Positions 1-8,445 of a stretch of 17,113 nt of DNA are shown here, one piece after another. This stretch comes from Jaenimonas drosophilae. Taxonomy: Eukaryota > Euglenozoa > Kinetoplastea > Trypanosomatida > Trypanosomatidae. The position numbers and the translations under genes are program-made. The notes below the pieces were generated by a model, which did not search any database, was not told the origin of the DNA, and was given only the letters and a program-made list of their open reading frames with translations. The stretch is from the NCBI GenBank assembly GCA_030849065.1, contig JASAON010001425.1, forward strand, positions 1-17,113. Reading direction: 5' to 3'. The first letter of the stretch is position 1; each line of letters starts with the position of its first letter.

Positions 1-1
1 T

Positions 2-775
2 AGCGTTGCATATCGCTTCGTGGGGTACCACAGCAGCCCCATCTACACACAACTGCCAACACTTCCGTGGAGGTGGTGGTTCAAGCACAGGACGTTGTTG
101 TACCACACATCCACGCGCACACAACGACGAGATCTTCGTCGTGCGCTCTTCGAAGTCATTCTCGTGAGCCAGCAAACCATCTTTGGCTTTGTCTGTGAGG
201 TGCTGATGCAGCAACTGGCTATGATGGGTGATGAGTACCTTCACAAAGTTCGCCAGCGTCAGCCTCATGTTGATGATGATGATGATGTTGTTGTTGTTGA
301 TGATGATGTTGGCAGCAACGCACCCACTCTCATGGTGGCCGAGATATCCACGGAGTTGGCAGCGGCCTACCTGAAGGAGATACGCCGGCTACAGCCACCA
401 CACGTCATGGATGAGCACCACGTACACTGCGAGGACGTGTATGTGCATGTACCACCGACGCACACGCATCCATCATCCTCGGCCATCTTCTTTGGCCACT
501 CACTCATCTCATCAATACACAACAACAACAAGAACAAGAACACATCTCCGCATGCCTTGCACATTTGCATTCACTTCCACCGCGTTGCCAATCGGCCAGT
601 GGTGCATCTTGAAAAGATACTGCGCATCATTCCGTGCGTGGATGGCGTTGATGAAAACTGTGCTGCAACTCCGGTCATTGTGCTCCACGTACACATGGAG
701 GTTGAGCTCTTCTCCGATGCACCGGTGTTGATGCGATGGACGTGGCGGCAGCTCGCGAACAACGTGGCACCGTGA
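2..775 (+). CDS. C-terminal part of an unrecognised protein (5' end off the window)
   Basis: The frame is open from the first complete codon at base 2 to a TGA at 773-775, giving 257 visible residues. The first possible start inside the window is a GTG at base 20, which is not a credible eukaryotic start, so the gene almost certainly begins to the left of the window. The visible part starts with a Trp/Arg-rich stretch, then a moderately hydrophobic segment (near VILVSQQTIFGFVCEVLMQQ). It continues with an Asp/Val run encoded by GAT/GTT triplets (271-310), a His-rich stretch (bases about 405-475) and an Asn/Lys run (about 520-545). The last 80 residues look more ordinary. I recognise no family, membrane topology or catalytic motif. 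The reading frame and direction agree with the ABC transporter downstream, so both probably belong to one polycistronic unit. The coding call rests on the uninterrupted frame and its position in the array. Confidence 0.6.
   Translation, partial: SVAYRFVGYHSSPIYTQLPTLPWRWWFKHRTLLYHTSTRTQRRDLRRALFEVILVSQQTIFGFVCEVLMQQLAMMGDEYLHKVRQRQPHVDDDDDVVVVDDDVGSNAPTLMVAEISTELAAAYLKEIRRLQPPHVMDEHHVHCEDVYVHVPPTHTHPSSSAIFFGHSLISSIHNNNKNKNTSPHALHICIHFHRVANRPVVHLEKILRIIPCVDGVDENCAATPVIVLHVHMEVELFSDAPVLMRWTWRQLANNVAP
271..310 (+). repeat. GAT/GTT trinucleotide microsatellite inside the first CDS
   Basis: About 13 triplets, all TGA or TGT/TTG permutations, encode five Asp, four Val, three Asp and one Val in the frame of the partial gene. 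It keeps the reading frame, so length variation would only change an Asp/Val spacer. Confidence 0.85.
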
Positions 776-1650
776 AAAAAAATGTTTGGACGGAGCTTTT
801 TTGTACCGGATTCGTCGTCTCTTCGCTGGATGCGGATAGCTATATCAGCTGCAGCCAAATGCAGCGTTGGATGTTTCTTGGCGGAGCATCATCACCAATC
901 ATCATCATCGTTGATTCTTGCACATTCATGTGTGTTGTATTCTCGTGTATTTCGTTGTGTGTGTGTTTTTTTGTTACGGGAGCATCGTACTTCCATGACG
1001 AGCTATTGTAATTGTCTGGCTGCATCGTCATTATGTACCCGCCTTCCAACGTGTGCGGCGGAGTGGTGCGAGGCACAAGCCAAGTTGGCACGACGTGTGT
1101 GGTGTTTGTGTTTCATAACATGTGCCGACTGGTTTTTTTTCTTCTTTTGATGATGACGACGATGATGATGATGATATTGTGCTCCTAACACCCCCTCTGC
1201 TAGAGCAATGTGTTTCTGGTTGCCTCTCCCCTCAAGGTTGATGTGCATCAACACGCACACACACCATCAGCATGAGCAGATGTGCTACCGTCATGTTGTG
1301 CGCGTGTGTGCGTGTGCGTGTGTATGCCAGTGCATGTGTGTGAAGCCTCTCAATCATGTGTGGTGTACGTCATTGTTGTGTGTGAAGCCTCTCTTCTCGT
1401 GGTACATTTATAACGTCTCTCTCGTCTTTCCTCTTTTGGGCATGTAACGATGCAGATTTTTCATCACTAGTTTGCGTAGCGTGGCTTGTAAAGGCCAACA
1501 ACCAACTATTGCTTCGAGGGAGCATCATATACTCCCATCTGTGGAGCCATCTCACACGCACACATTGTGCAACGCGGTGTTGGCATCTTCATCATTAAAA
1601 CCACACGCGACCTCACTTTTTTTTTTTCCTAGAAGAAGAATCAGGCAGAC
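776..1650. other. Intergenic spacer between the first CDS and the ABC transporter
   Basis: This 875-bp spacer is T/G-rich on the + strand, as expected of a sense-strand intergenic region in a + array. It holds an A run just after the stop codon (776-781), ATCATC-type triplets (about 885-912), a pyrimidine tract at 1133-1148, a GAT-type triplet run (about 1148-1175), GT-rich stretches (about 1295-1345), and a 17-bp direct repeat (1335-1351 and 1377-1393). It ends in the splice-acceptor tract of the next gene. Short ORFs here are compositionally biased and none looks like a conserved protein. Confidence 0.7.
1617..1632 (+). promoter_or_regulatory. Probable trans-splice acceptor of the ABC transporter mRNA
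   Basis: Eleven T at 1617-1627 are followed by CCT and an AG at 1631-1632, the classic kinetoplastid polypyrimidine-AG arrangement. The ATG at 1651 is the first ATG downstream, leaving an 18-nt 5' UTR between the AG and the start. Other AGs at 1634-1648 could be used instead and would shorten the leader further. The tract supports 1651 as the start of the gene. Confidence 0.65.
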
Positions 1651-4600
1651 ATGCTGCTCCTGCTCCTCTCACTCGTGTGGGCCCTCTGCACACCGTTGCT
1701 CCGTTTCATCTTCCGTCGTGGCCCGCGGATTCTCATCCTCATCCTACACTACTGCTACATACACGCCTTTGTGAAGGCGGCCGTGCGTTTTGTGGTGGTG
1801 CCACAACTTCATGATCTCTATCGTCTGTTGGATGGCGCACTGGTTCATGGCACCACAGCCTGGACCGAGGTGGGTGAGTACCTCACGAAGCTGCCCAGCT
1901 CCCTCGCCCAGCCCTCGCTTGTGTCAGCGTGGATGAGCAACACCGCACTTACCAACGGCGGCTCCGCGCAGGAGTTGTGGTCTTTGGTGGTCATTGAAGA
2001 TCTCCTCCGACGCTTCATCAAGAACCCTGGACGTGAGGTTAGCCTCGTCTGGCGCAATCCATCCTGCATGCTCATGATCTTTGGCCTCACCTACTTTGTG
2101 GGCTCCTTCATGGTGATGATTTGCCGCATCGTGGCAACCATGCTCCGCAGCCTCTTGCACCTTGGCCGGAAGCAGCACATCATCCTGGATGACGAAGGCC
2201 AGCCCATCCACCTCATCACCGACTCCATCCTCAAGACCACCTTCCTCCGCCGCAACGGCTACGACAGCCTGCGACGTCTCTGCCTCGCGCTCATGGAGTT
2301 GGCGTGGTTTCTGAATTTTGCCAAGCCCATCACGATGGACGCCTTCTTCCCGCTGCCACACTGGCTTCATCCACTCATTCGTCAGTACGGCGGTGGCGAT
2401 TTGGTGCCCATCATTCGCGTGGTGCTCGTCATGAGCGCCGCCGTGGATGCGCAGCGTGTGTTTCACGCCGCCGTCGGTGTTCGCCCGCTCGGCATTTATG
2501 ATGGATGTGAGCGCTGCCCGCTCTGTCGCGCCGTCTGGCGCTCCTCCACCGGGGCACAGCGACGCACGCACCGCTGCCCCAGCCTCTTCCCGGCCAACCT
2601 CACCCTCCCACACACACCAACCTCGGGGTTCTCCGCCACCAACTCCCCAACCAAGGAAGATTGGTTGCTGCTTCGTACGCGGGCCGCCATTCACTCCAGC
2701 AACAACAATGATGGGCCAACCTCCGAGGATGGTGTGGTGGGGGCTGCGTCAAGCCACCACACCAACACTGAGGGCTGGCTCGATGGAGATACACCTGCAC
2801 ACACCAACAACAACAACAGCAGCAGTAGCAGCACAACACAGCGTCAGCGTCCTGGCGATGTTTTCCCAGACCCGAATCGTCTCTCGTGGTGGGCCGCCAT
2901 CACCTACGACTGGCTAAACCCGCTCCTCAACGTGGCGCTGCTCTCGCCCTTTGGGGCGTTTGGCGCACCACCGGAAGAGGCCTTCACGAGCGGCAGCGGT
3001 GTGTGGGAGGCCCAGAAGGCCGTCATCAACTGCTTGCCGCCACTGCCCGAGGAGCTGCGGGCCAAGACGAGGATCGCCGATCCGGCGTGGGAGTTGTGGC
3101 GCCAACGCTATCGCTTGGCGCGGGAGGTGTTGGCGCGCAACACCGCGCGACAACAACGCACCATCCTTCTCCGCGTGTGGATCAACCTCTTCGCCCTCAT
3201 TCGCCGCATCTTGTACTGGTCCTTCGCCGTCTTTTTCCTCCCCGCACGTGGTGGAGACCTCCACCAGAATGAGCGCTTTGCCGCAAGCGATGGCGTGCAG
3301 CCCATGGGCCTCTTCCGCCTCTTCATGCGCCACTGCAGCGGCCGTGAGTTCATTTTCGTATGCATTCCCCTGAAGATTCTTCATGATGTGCTGCACGTCA
3401 TGGCCCCCCAACTGGTTCGTGTGTTGGTGCACTTTGTACGTCATGCCGCGGAACGCAAGGATGGCAGATTGTCGGAAGGACTCACCATTTGTGCTGGGCT
3501 CATCCTGGTGCTACTCCTGCAGGCCCTCCTCTTTCAGTGGTACCTGAAACACCTCTACGCATGCTCGCTGAAGGCCACCTCCGCACTGAAGTCCGTCATC
3601 CTGCGGCAGCTTCTGGAGTCGCGCCTCGCCCACACGAACCCGCCACCACCAATGGAGGAGGCGATGATGATGCAGCAGCAACACCAACACCAACATGGCA
3701 GCCCACGCAAGAATAGCACCAGCGGAAGTGGGGGAGGAAGGCGTCGTGATGGCAACAACAACAACAACAACAATCATCATCATCGCCGCATCAACAGCGG
3801 CAGCGCTATGCTCAGCAGCACCTTGCGTGAGGGTGGCTCCCCACGTTTGCGTGGAGAGGCGGTCGCCGCCGCCACAAACTCCGCCAAGAAGCCGCCCAAC
3901 GCTGGCCACCTGAGCAACGAGGGCGAGGTGCTCTCCTTGGTGAATGTGGATGCCACCACCTGTGGCGAGGCCCTCGTCTTCCTACACAACGTGTGGGGCC
4001 ACCCCTTCCTCATCATTAGCTCTCTCCTGAACATGTACAGCTACGTTGGTTGGTTCTCCACCTTGAGCACTTTCCTCGTCTTTGTGGCCCTCATTCGTGT
4101 AAACCGGATGAGTGCCAGCCGTGTGCAAACCGCCCAGCAACAATCACGAACGAGCAGCACGCGCATGAGCGATCTCAACGCCGCCCTAAACACGATGCGC
4201 ACCGTCAAGGCCATGGCCCTGGAGGAGAACATTATGCAGCGTGTGGAGGATGCACGCTGCGAGGAGAGTGAGGGGGCGATGCGCGTGGCGAGGGCGGAGA
4301 GCTTCGCCGCCGCCCAGACGGAGATTACTACCCTCCTCATCACCGTCTTGTGCTGCGCCACCTATCTCTTTGGGGGAGGCTCAATGGATGAGGCGGTGTT
4401 GGTGCCGACGATCGCGGCGCTGAACCTCCTCCGCTTCCCCATTTGGACCTTCCCGCACCTCTTCTCGCAGGTCTCGAAGGGCTTCATCAGCATGACGCGA
4501 GTGGAGAACTTCCTGAACACGTGCAGCGGGGGTGAGCCACGTCTGCCACACCACACAACGAACACCTCCTCATGCGATGGTGGTGGTGGTGGTGGTGGTG

Positions 4601-7600
4601 TCATGGTGGCCAACAACAGTTCGCAATCCGCGCACGTTTCTTCCTCCATCGCCACCATGTACCCCGTTGGTACGGTGGTGTGCGAGGGGAGCAACTTTTC
4701 GTGGAGCAAGCCCCCACCCGACGCCAGCCCCTTGAGCATAGCACCACCAACAACAACAGCAGCATCATCATCCTCCGCAGCTGCACCCAGTGGTGGGAAT
4801 AGCTCACCCCATCGGCATCTGCATGATCAGGCCTCCTCCTCGCCGTCCCTGAGCAGCGGGCGTGCCAAGCGCAGCAACAGCGCATCGATGCTCTCCCTGA
4901 CCCATGATCTGTGGCCTCCCTGCGTCCTCCACGACGTACGTGTGCGCATCGAGCCTGGAGAGTTTGTGGTGATCCAGGGCGCCACCGGCTCTGGCAAGAG
5001 TGCGCTTCTCCTCTCCATCCTCGGTGAGCTCCACGCCACCTCATCCTCGTCCTACTCCACGCCAAAGATGGCGCCATCATCATCACCGCGTCAACGAAAC
5101 GAAGACTTCGTCGTGGAGGCGGAGGCGGCCAACGCGATGGAGGAGCTCGCCAAGGCCACCGCCGCCACATCGCAGGCCGTCGTTGATGATGCCGGGTTTC
5201 AGTGCGCCGGCAGTGTTGCCTTTTGTGCAGAAAGTCCGTGGCTGCGCAACCGCTCCATCCGCGAGAACATCACCCTCCTCCCCGACGCCTACTGGACCAA
5301 CCAGGCGGGCAATCATGGAACGGAGGTGCTCCTCGCGTGGTATGAGCGCGTGCTCCGCACCTGCGGTCTCGATAAGGATGTGATGGCGATGGGTTCCCGC
5401 GACTTCACCTACGCCGGAGAGGGCGGCAACAAGCTGTCGGGCGGGCAGCGCGCGCGTGTGGCCCTCGCCCGCGCCGTCTTCCGTCGCGATCTGAGCGACA
5501 TCTTCATCCTCGACGACGTTCTCTCCGCGTTGGATGTGGAGGTGCAGAAACACATCATTGCCGAGGTGTTTCATGGGGTGTTGCGGGAGCAGAGCAGCTC
5601 GTCGAGTGCCGCCGCAGCCGAGGGCATGCCGGCGCGGCGCAAGACCATCATCCTCGCCACACACGTCTCGCCCGATCTCTTGATGCCCGATCGCGTGTTG
5701 GAGGTGCTGCCCAACGGCATGGTTCAGGAGTGTGGGCCCGCGCACTCACCCACCGCGGAAGACGTCTTTCGATGCAAGCGCGCATGGAAGGACGCGGCGG
5801 AGTCGGCGCAGCGGTCCAAGGAGGAACGGGTGAGTGCCGAGCTCTCCGGCAGCATCTCCCAACAACAACAACAACACGCAAAGAACGCGCCCGCCCCGCT
5901 GCTGCCGCAGTCAATGGGAGCCCAAGCCCCACACATGAAGAAGGTGTTTTCCCTCCTCCCCCGACGTGAGGATCTCCGCCAGCTCTTCGTGGAGTACATG
6001 GGGGTGCGCCACGTCCTCTACGTCCTCGTGGCGAGTGTGCTGATGCAGGTACTCCGCACCATCATGGATAACTGGCTGGGTCTGTGGATGGCCCTCTACG
6101 TGAAGAATGAGGAGGACGTGGTGGTTTTTGAGGAACAAGCCACACAGATGCAGAAGCTCACTCGCTTTCTGCTCTCACTGGTGCGTGAGGAGGCCAAACG
6201 TCCAGAGCCACCCCTCCCCGTGGAGCCTGAGCCGAAGCCGTTTGGCACGATGGAGAGCTTGGAGATTCAGTTTCTTCTCTCCTTCGCCCTTATTGGCTTC
6301 CTCTCCGCCGTCTTCAGCTACCTCCGCATTCGCACCTTCTTCACCTCCTACCAAAAGATTGCCGATGCCCTGCAGCTGCGTGCGGTGGCACGTCTCTTGG
6401 CCGCCCCGGCCTCTCTCTTTGATCGCGTGCCCATCAGCGGCCTGCTGCACACCCTCAGTCGGGATCAGGAGGTGGTGGACCGCTCCCTCGGGGAGTCTAT
6501 CCAGCTCATCTCACACACCATTATGCAGCTCATGGCCATCGTTATATTCAACGCGACGCAGCACACCGCCTTCCTCCTTGTTATTCCGCTCTCCGCCCTC
6601 CTCTTCACCCATCTCACCCTGCGTTTCTTGCTCCTCACGAAGCAGCTCCGCACACTGGAGGGCAAAGTCAATGGGCGCTCACTCCAGGTGCTGAAGGACG
6701 CCGTTGCTGGTGCAGCCACCGTGCGTGCCTACGGACCTTCCCTCACTCACCAGCTTCGGTCGGAGATGGATGAGTCTCTCGATGCGGTGCATGTGGCGGC
6801 CAACGCCAGCTTGACCGCCGATCGCTGGGTGGCGCTGCGTTTGGAGCTTGTTTCTCTCTCCTTCACAGGTGCCTTGGCCATTCTCGCCGTGTGGTGGGCC
6901 TGCATGGGCCAAAGCGCCGGCACCGATAGCGCGGCAGGAGCCGCCTTTGCGGGTCTTGGCATCGTCTCTAGCATGACGGCATCGAGATCGCTCTCCATGT
7001 TGTGCCGGCGTCTGGGCATGTTCCAAAACCAGTACGTGAGCGTGGAGCAGCTACTTCACCTCCAGCGCAACACCCCGCAGGAAGACTTTGGCCATCTTGA
7101 GCTCACAGCCAACGAGGAGGATGAGGATGACGATGACGAAGATGAAGATGAGCACGACGGCACATCGGACGAAAGCAGCAGCAGCAGCAGTAATAGCAGT
7201 AGTGGTGATGAAGAAGAAGAAGCGGAGCACAATGAAGAGGGTGAGGAGGTGCCCAAGCAGCAGGATGCTGCTACAGAGGAACCGTCCGCCCTTGTGCTGG
7301 ATGTGCAGAACCTCAGCGCCCGCTACCAACCTCACCTCCCATACGTACTCCAAAACGTAACCTTCACACTCCGGGCCGGCGAGTGCGTCGGTCTTATTGG
7401 CCGCACCGGCAACGGCAAGTCCTCCCTCTTCAACGCCCTTCTCAAGCTGATGGACGTACTCGAGGGCGGCCTATGCATCCCTCGTGCCTACGCCATGGCC
7501 AAGAAGGGTGGTAGCAGCCAGTCTGGACGGCGCGCCAGGCACGATGCACGCATGGTCAATGTGCTCCACGGCGATGCCCGCCAACTTCGGCGCCACTTTT

Positions 7601-8274
7601 TCCAGCTCGTCTCGCAGGAGCCCCTCCTTCTGCAAGGAACCCTGAGAGACAACCTCATGTTGGGCTCCGGGGTTGGTGAGGACGCCGACCTCATCACGGA
7701 TGAGCACATGTTCTCGGTGCTGCAGCAGGTATCCCTGGACGAGCTTCTTGCCCCGGGTGCCAGCGCCTTCACCTCACCCTTGGCCAGCCCGAGGTTCAAG
7801 GCCTTCGCCCCCCTCGCGCCACTGGACGAGGGTGAGGAGGAGGAGGAGGACCGCGAAGCCAGCCACTCCACCGAGGACGAGCAGGAGGCGGTTAATCCTG
7901 TGGAGCAGCTACTCAGCTACCCCATCTCCGCCGGCGGCTCGAACCTCTCGGCCGGCCAGCGGCAGCTACTGTGCCTCGCGCGGGCCCTCCTTCACCGGCC
8001 CCGTGTGGTGCTCCTCGACGAGGTTAGCTCCCGCGTGGACCCGCGGCTGGACATCATCATCCAGCGCATCATCCGCGAGGAAATCCTCGGCCGCAAGGGC
8101 GTCTACGCCGCCTCACGCGACGGCTCCGCCGCGGGCGTTCTTCTCATTGCCCACCGCCTTGACACCATCTTGGCCCTCTGCGACCGCGTCTTGGTCATCG
8201 AGCGCGGCTCCTGCGTGGCGGACCTGCACAAGGAGCAAGTGAAATCCATGGAAAACCTGGCCTCCTATCTGTAG
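1651..8274 (+). CDS. ABCC/MRP-type ABC transporter, 2207 aa
   Basis: This is a full-length ABC exporter with two TMD-NBD halves and an N-terminal membrane region. Hydrophobic segments occur at about residues 1-50, 130-165, 205-225 and 248-262. WWAAITYDWLNPLL (413-426) matches the conserved start of ABCC TMD1. NBD1 has Walker A GATGSGKS (1110-1117), signature LSGGQ (1262-1266), Walker B ending D1288, Asp at the catalytic position (D1289) and H1338. NBD2 has Walker A GRTGNGKS (1917-1924), Q1989, LSAGQ (2099-2103), Walker B D2123-E2124 and H2168. Asp in place of Glu in NBD1 with an intact NBD2 is typical of ABCC proteins; Glu1194 at the NBD1 Q-loop position is unusual. Known family members export conjugates, drugs or thiol-metal complexes, but the substrate cannot be read here. 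The usual length is about 1500 residues. The excess lies in low-complexity segments at about 313-405, 662-755, 1021-1088, 1126-1185, 1822-1867 and 2039-2082. The start follows a strong splice-acceptor tract; the stop is TAG. Confidence 0.95.
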   Translation: MLLLLLSLVWALCTPLLRFIFRRGPRILILILHYCYIHAFVKAAVRFVVVPQLHDLYRLLDGALVHGTTAWTEVGEYLTKLPSSLAQPSLVSAWMSNTALTNGGSAQELWSLVVIEDLLRRFIKNPGREVSLVWRNPSCMLMIFGLTYFVGSFMVMICRIVATMLRSLLHLGRKQHIILDDEGQPIHLITDSILKTTFLRRNGYDSLRRLCLALMELAWFLNFAKPITMDAFFPLPHWLHPLIRQYGGGDLVPIIRVVLVMSAAVDAQRVFHAAVGVRPLGIYDGCERCPLCRAVWRSSTGAQRRTHRCPSLFPANLTLPHTPTSGFSATNSPTKEDWLLLRTRAAIHSSNNNDGPTSEDGVVGAASSHHTNTEGWLDGDTPAHTNNNNSSSSSTTQRQRPGDVFPDPNRLSWWAAITYDWLNPLLNVALLSPFGAFGAPPEEAFTSGSGVWEAQKAVINCLPPLPEELRAKTRIADPAWELWRQRYRLAREVLARNTARQQRTILLRVWINLFALIRRILYWSFAVFFLPARGGDLHQNERFAASDGVQPMGLFRLFMRHCSGREFIFVCIPLKILHDVLHVMAPQLVRVLVHFVRHAAERKDGRLSEGLTICAGLILVLLLQALLFQWYLKHLYACSLKATSALKSVILRQLLESRLAHTNPPPPMEEAMMMQQQHQHQHGSPRKNSTSGSGGGRRRDGNNNNNNNHHHRRINSGSAMLSSTLREGGSPRLRGEAVAAATNSAKKPPNAGHLSNEGEVLSLVNVDATTCGEALVFLHNVWGHPFLIISSLLNMYSYVGWFSTLSTFLVFVALIRVNRMSASRVQTAQQQSRTSSTRMSDLNAALNTMRTVKAMALEENIMQRVEDARCEESEGAMRVARAESFAAAQTEITTLLITVLCCATYLFGGGSMDEAVLVPTIAALNLLRFPIWTFPHLFSQVSKGFISMTRVENFLNTCSGGEPRLPHHTTNTSSCDGGGGGGGVMVANNSSQSAHVSSSIATMYPVGTVVCEGSNFSWSKPPPDASPLSIAPPTTTAASSSSAAAPSGGNSSPHRHLHDQASSSPSLSSGRAKRSNSASMLSLTHDLWPPCVLHDVRVRIEPGEFVVIQGATGSGKSALLLSILGELHATSSSSYSTPKMAPSSSPRQRNEDFVVEAEAANAMEELAKATAATSQAVVDDAGFQCAGSVAFCAESPWLRNRSIRENITLLPDAYWTNQAGNHGTEVLLAWYERVLRTCGLDKDVMAMGSRDFTYAGEGGNKLSGGQRARVALARAVFRRDLSDIFILDDVLSALDVEVQKHIIAEVFHGVLREQSSSSSAAAAEGMPARRKTIILATHVSPDLLMPDRVLEVLPNGMVQECGPAHSPTAEDVFRCKRAWKDAAESAQRSKEERVSAELSGSISQQQQQHAKNAPAPLLPQSMGAQAPHMKKVFSLLPRREDLRQLFVEYMGVRHVLYVLVASVLMQVLRTIMDNWLGLWMALYVKNEEDVVVFEEQATQMQKLTRFLLSLVREEAKRPEPPLPVEPEPKPFGTMESLEIQFLLSFALIGFLSAVFSYLRIRTFFTSYQKIADALQLRAVARLLAAPASLFDRVPISGLLHTLSRDQEVVDRSLGESIQLISHTIMQLMAIVIFNATQHTAFLLVIPLSALLFTHLTLRFLLLTKQLRTLEGKVNGRSLQVLKDAVAGAATVRAYGPSLTHQLRSEMDESLDAVHVAANASLTADRWVALRLELVSLSFTGALAILAVWWACMGQSAGTDSAAGAAFAGLGIVSSMTASRSLSMLCRRLGMFQNQYVSVEQLLHLQRNTPQEDFGHLELTANEEDEDDDDEDEDEHDGTSDESSSSSSNSSSGDEEEEAEHNEEGEEVPKQQDAATEEPSALVLDVQNLSARYQPHLPYVLQNVTFTLRAGECVGLIGRTGNGKSSLFNALLKLMDVLEGGLCIPRAYAMAKKGGSSQSGRRARHDARMVNVLHGDARQLRRHFFQLVSQEPLLLQGTLRDNLMLGSGVGEDADLITDEHMFSVLQQVSLDELLAPGASAFTSPLASPRFKAFAPLAPLDEGEEEEEDREASHSTEDEQEAVNPVEQLLSYPISAGGSNLSAGQRQLLCLARALLHRPRVVLLDEVSSRVDPRLDIIIQRIIREEILGRKGVYAASRDGSAAGVLLIAHRLDTILALCDRVLVIERGSCVADLHKEQVKSMENLASYL
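2805..2832 (+). repeat. CAA/CAG/AGC triplet tract in the ABC transporter linker
   Basis: An in-frame triplet run encodes Asn and Ser repeats in the linker between the N-terminal membrane region and TMD1, a position where family members tolerate variable sequence. Confidence 0.8.
3753..3784 (+). repeat. CAA then CAT triplet microsatellite in the TMD1 insertion
   Basis: Seven AAC codons followed by His codons encode a poly-Asn/poly-His stretch (residues about 702-711). It lies within an insertion of about 95 residues (662-755) in TMD1, just before the conserved GEVLSLVNVD segment. Confidence 0.85.
4579..4600 (+). repeat. GGT triplet microsatellite upstream of NBD1
   Basis: A (GGT)n run encodes seven Gly residues in the linker between TMD1 and NBD1. 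It is frame-neutral. Confidence 0.85.
7174..7222 (+). repeat. AGC and GAA triplet tracts in the TMD2-NBD2 linker
   Basis: AGC/AGT triplets (7174-7203) and GAA triplets (7209-7222) encode Ser-rich and Glu-rich runs in the acidic linker at residues about 1822-1867, directly ahead of NBD2. Confidence 0.85.
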
Positions 8275-8445
8275 GGGTTGGTTCGCGGGGGACCGCCCAC
8301 GCACCACCCCAACCTTCAACCATACACCCCCACACACACCATGAGAGCAAATATCCTGCGCCATCAACATCTATGCCAAATGACTTGGCTAAAAACCATG
8401 CCCCCCCCCTCCCCCACCATTTTCACCAAACGAACTAGGCCCCAA
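8275..8445. other. 3' flank of the ABC transporter, entering the convergent strand switch
   Basis: This is the presumed 3' UTR of the transporter. It contains a CA-rich patch (about 8321-8340) and a nearly pure C tract at 8401-8415 (nine C, T, five C). The C tract is G-rich on the - strand and lies 30 bp before the minisatellite. No gene is visible. Confidence 0.7.

Noticed and set aside
736..1150. + strand frames of 91 and 122 residues just after the first gene
   Set aside because: They overlap the stop of the first gene or start 6 bp after it, translate T/G-rich and triplet-repeat DNA, and lack a splice-acceptor signal; 3' UTR is more likely.
1924..2694. 256-residue - strand frame opposite the transporter
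   Set aside because: It is antisense to the well-supported N-terminal membrane region of the transporter and has no family features.
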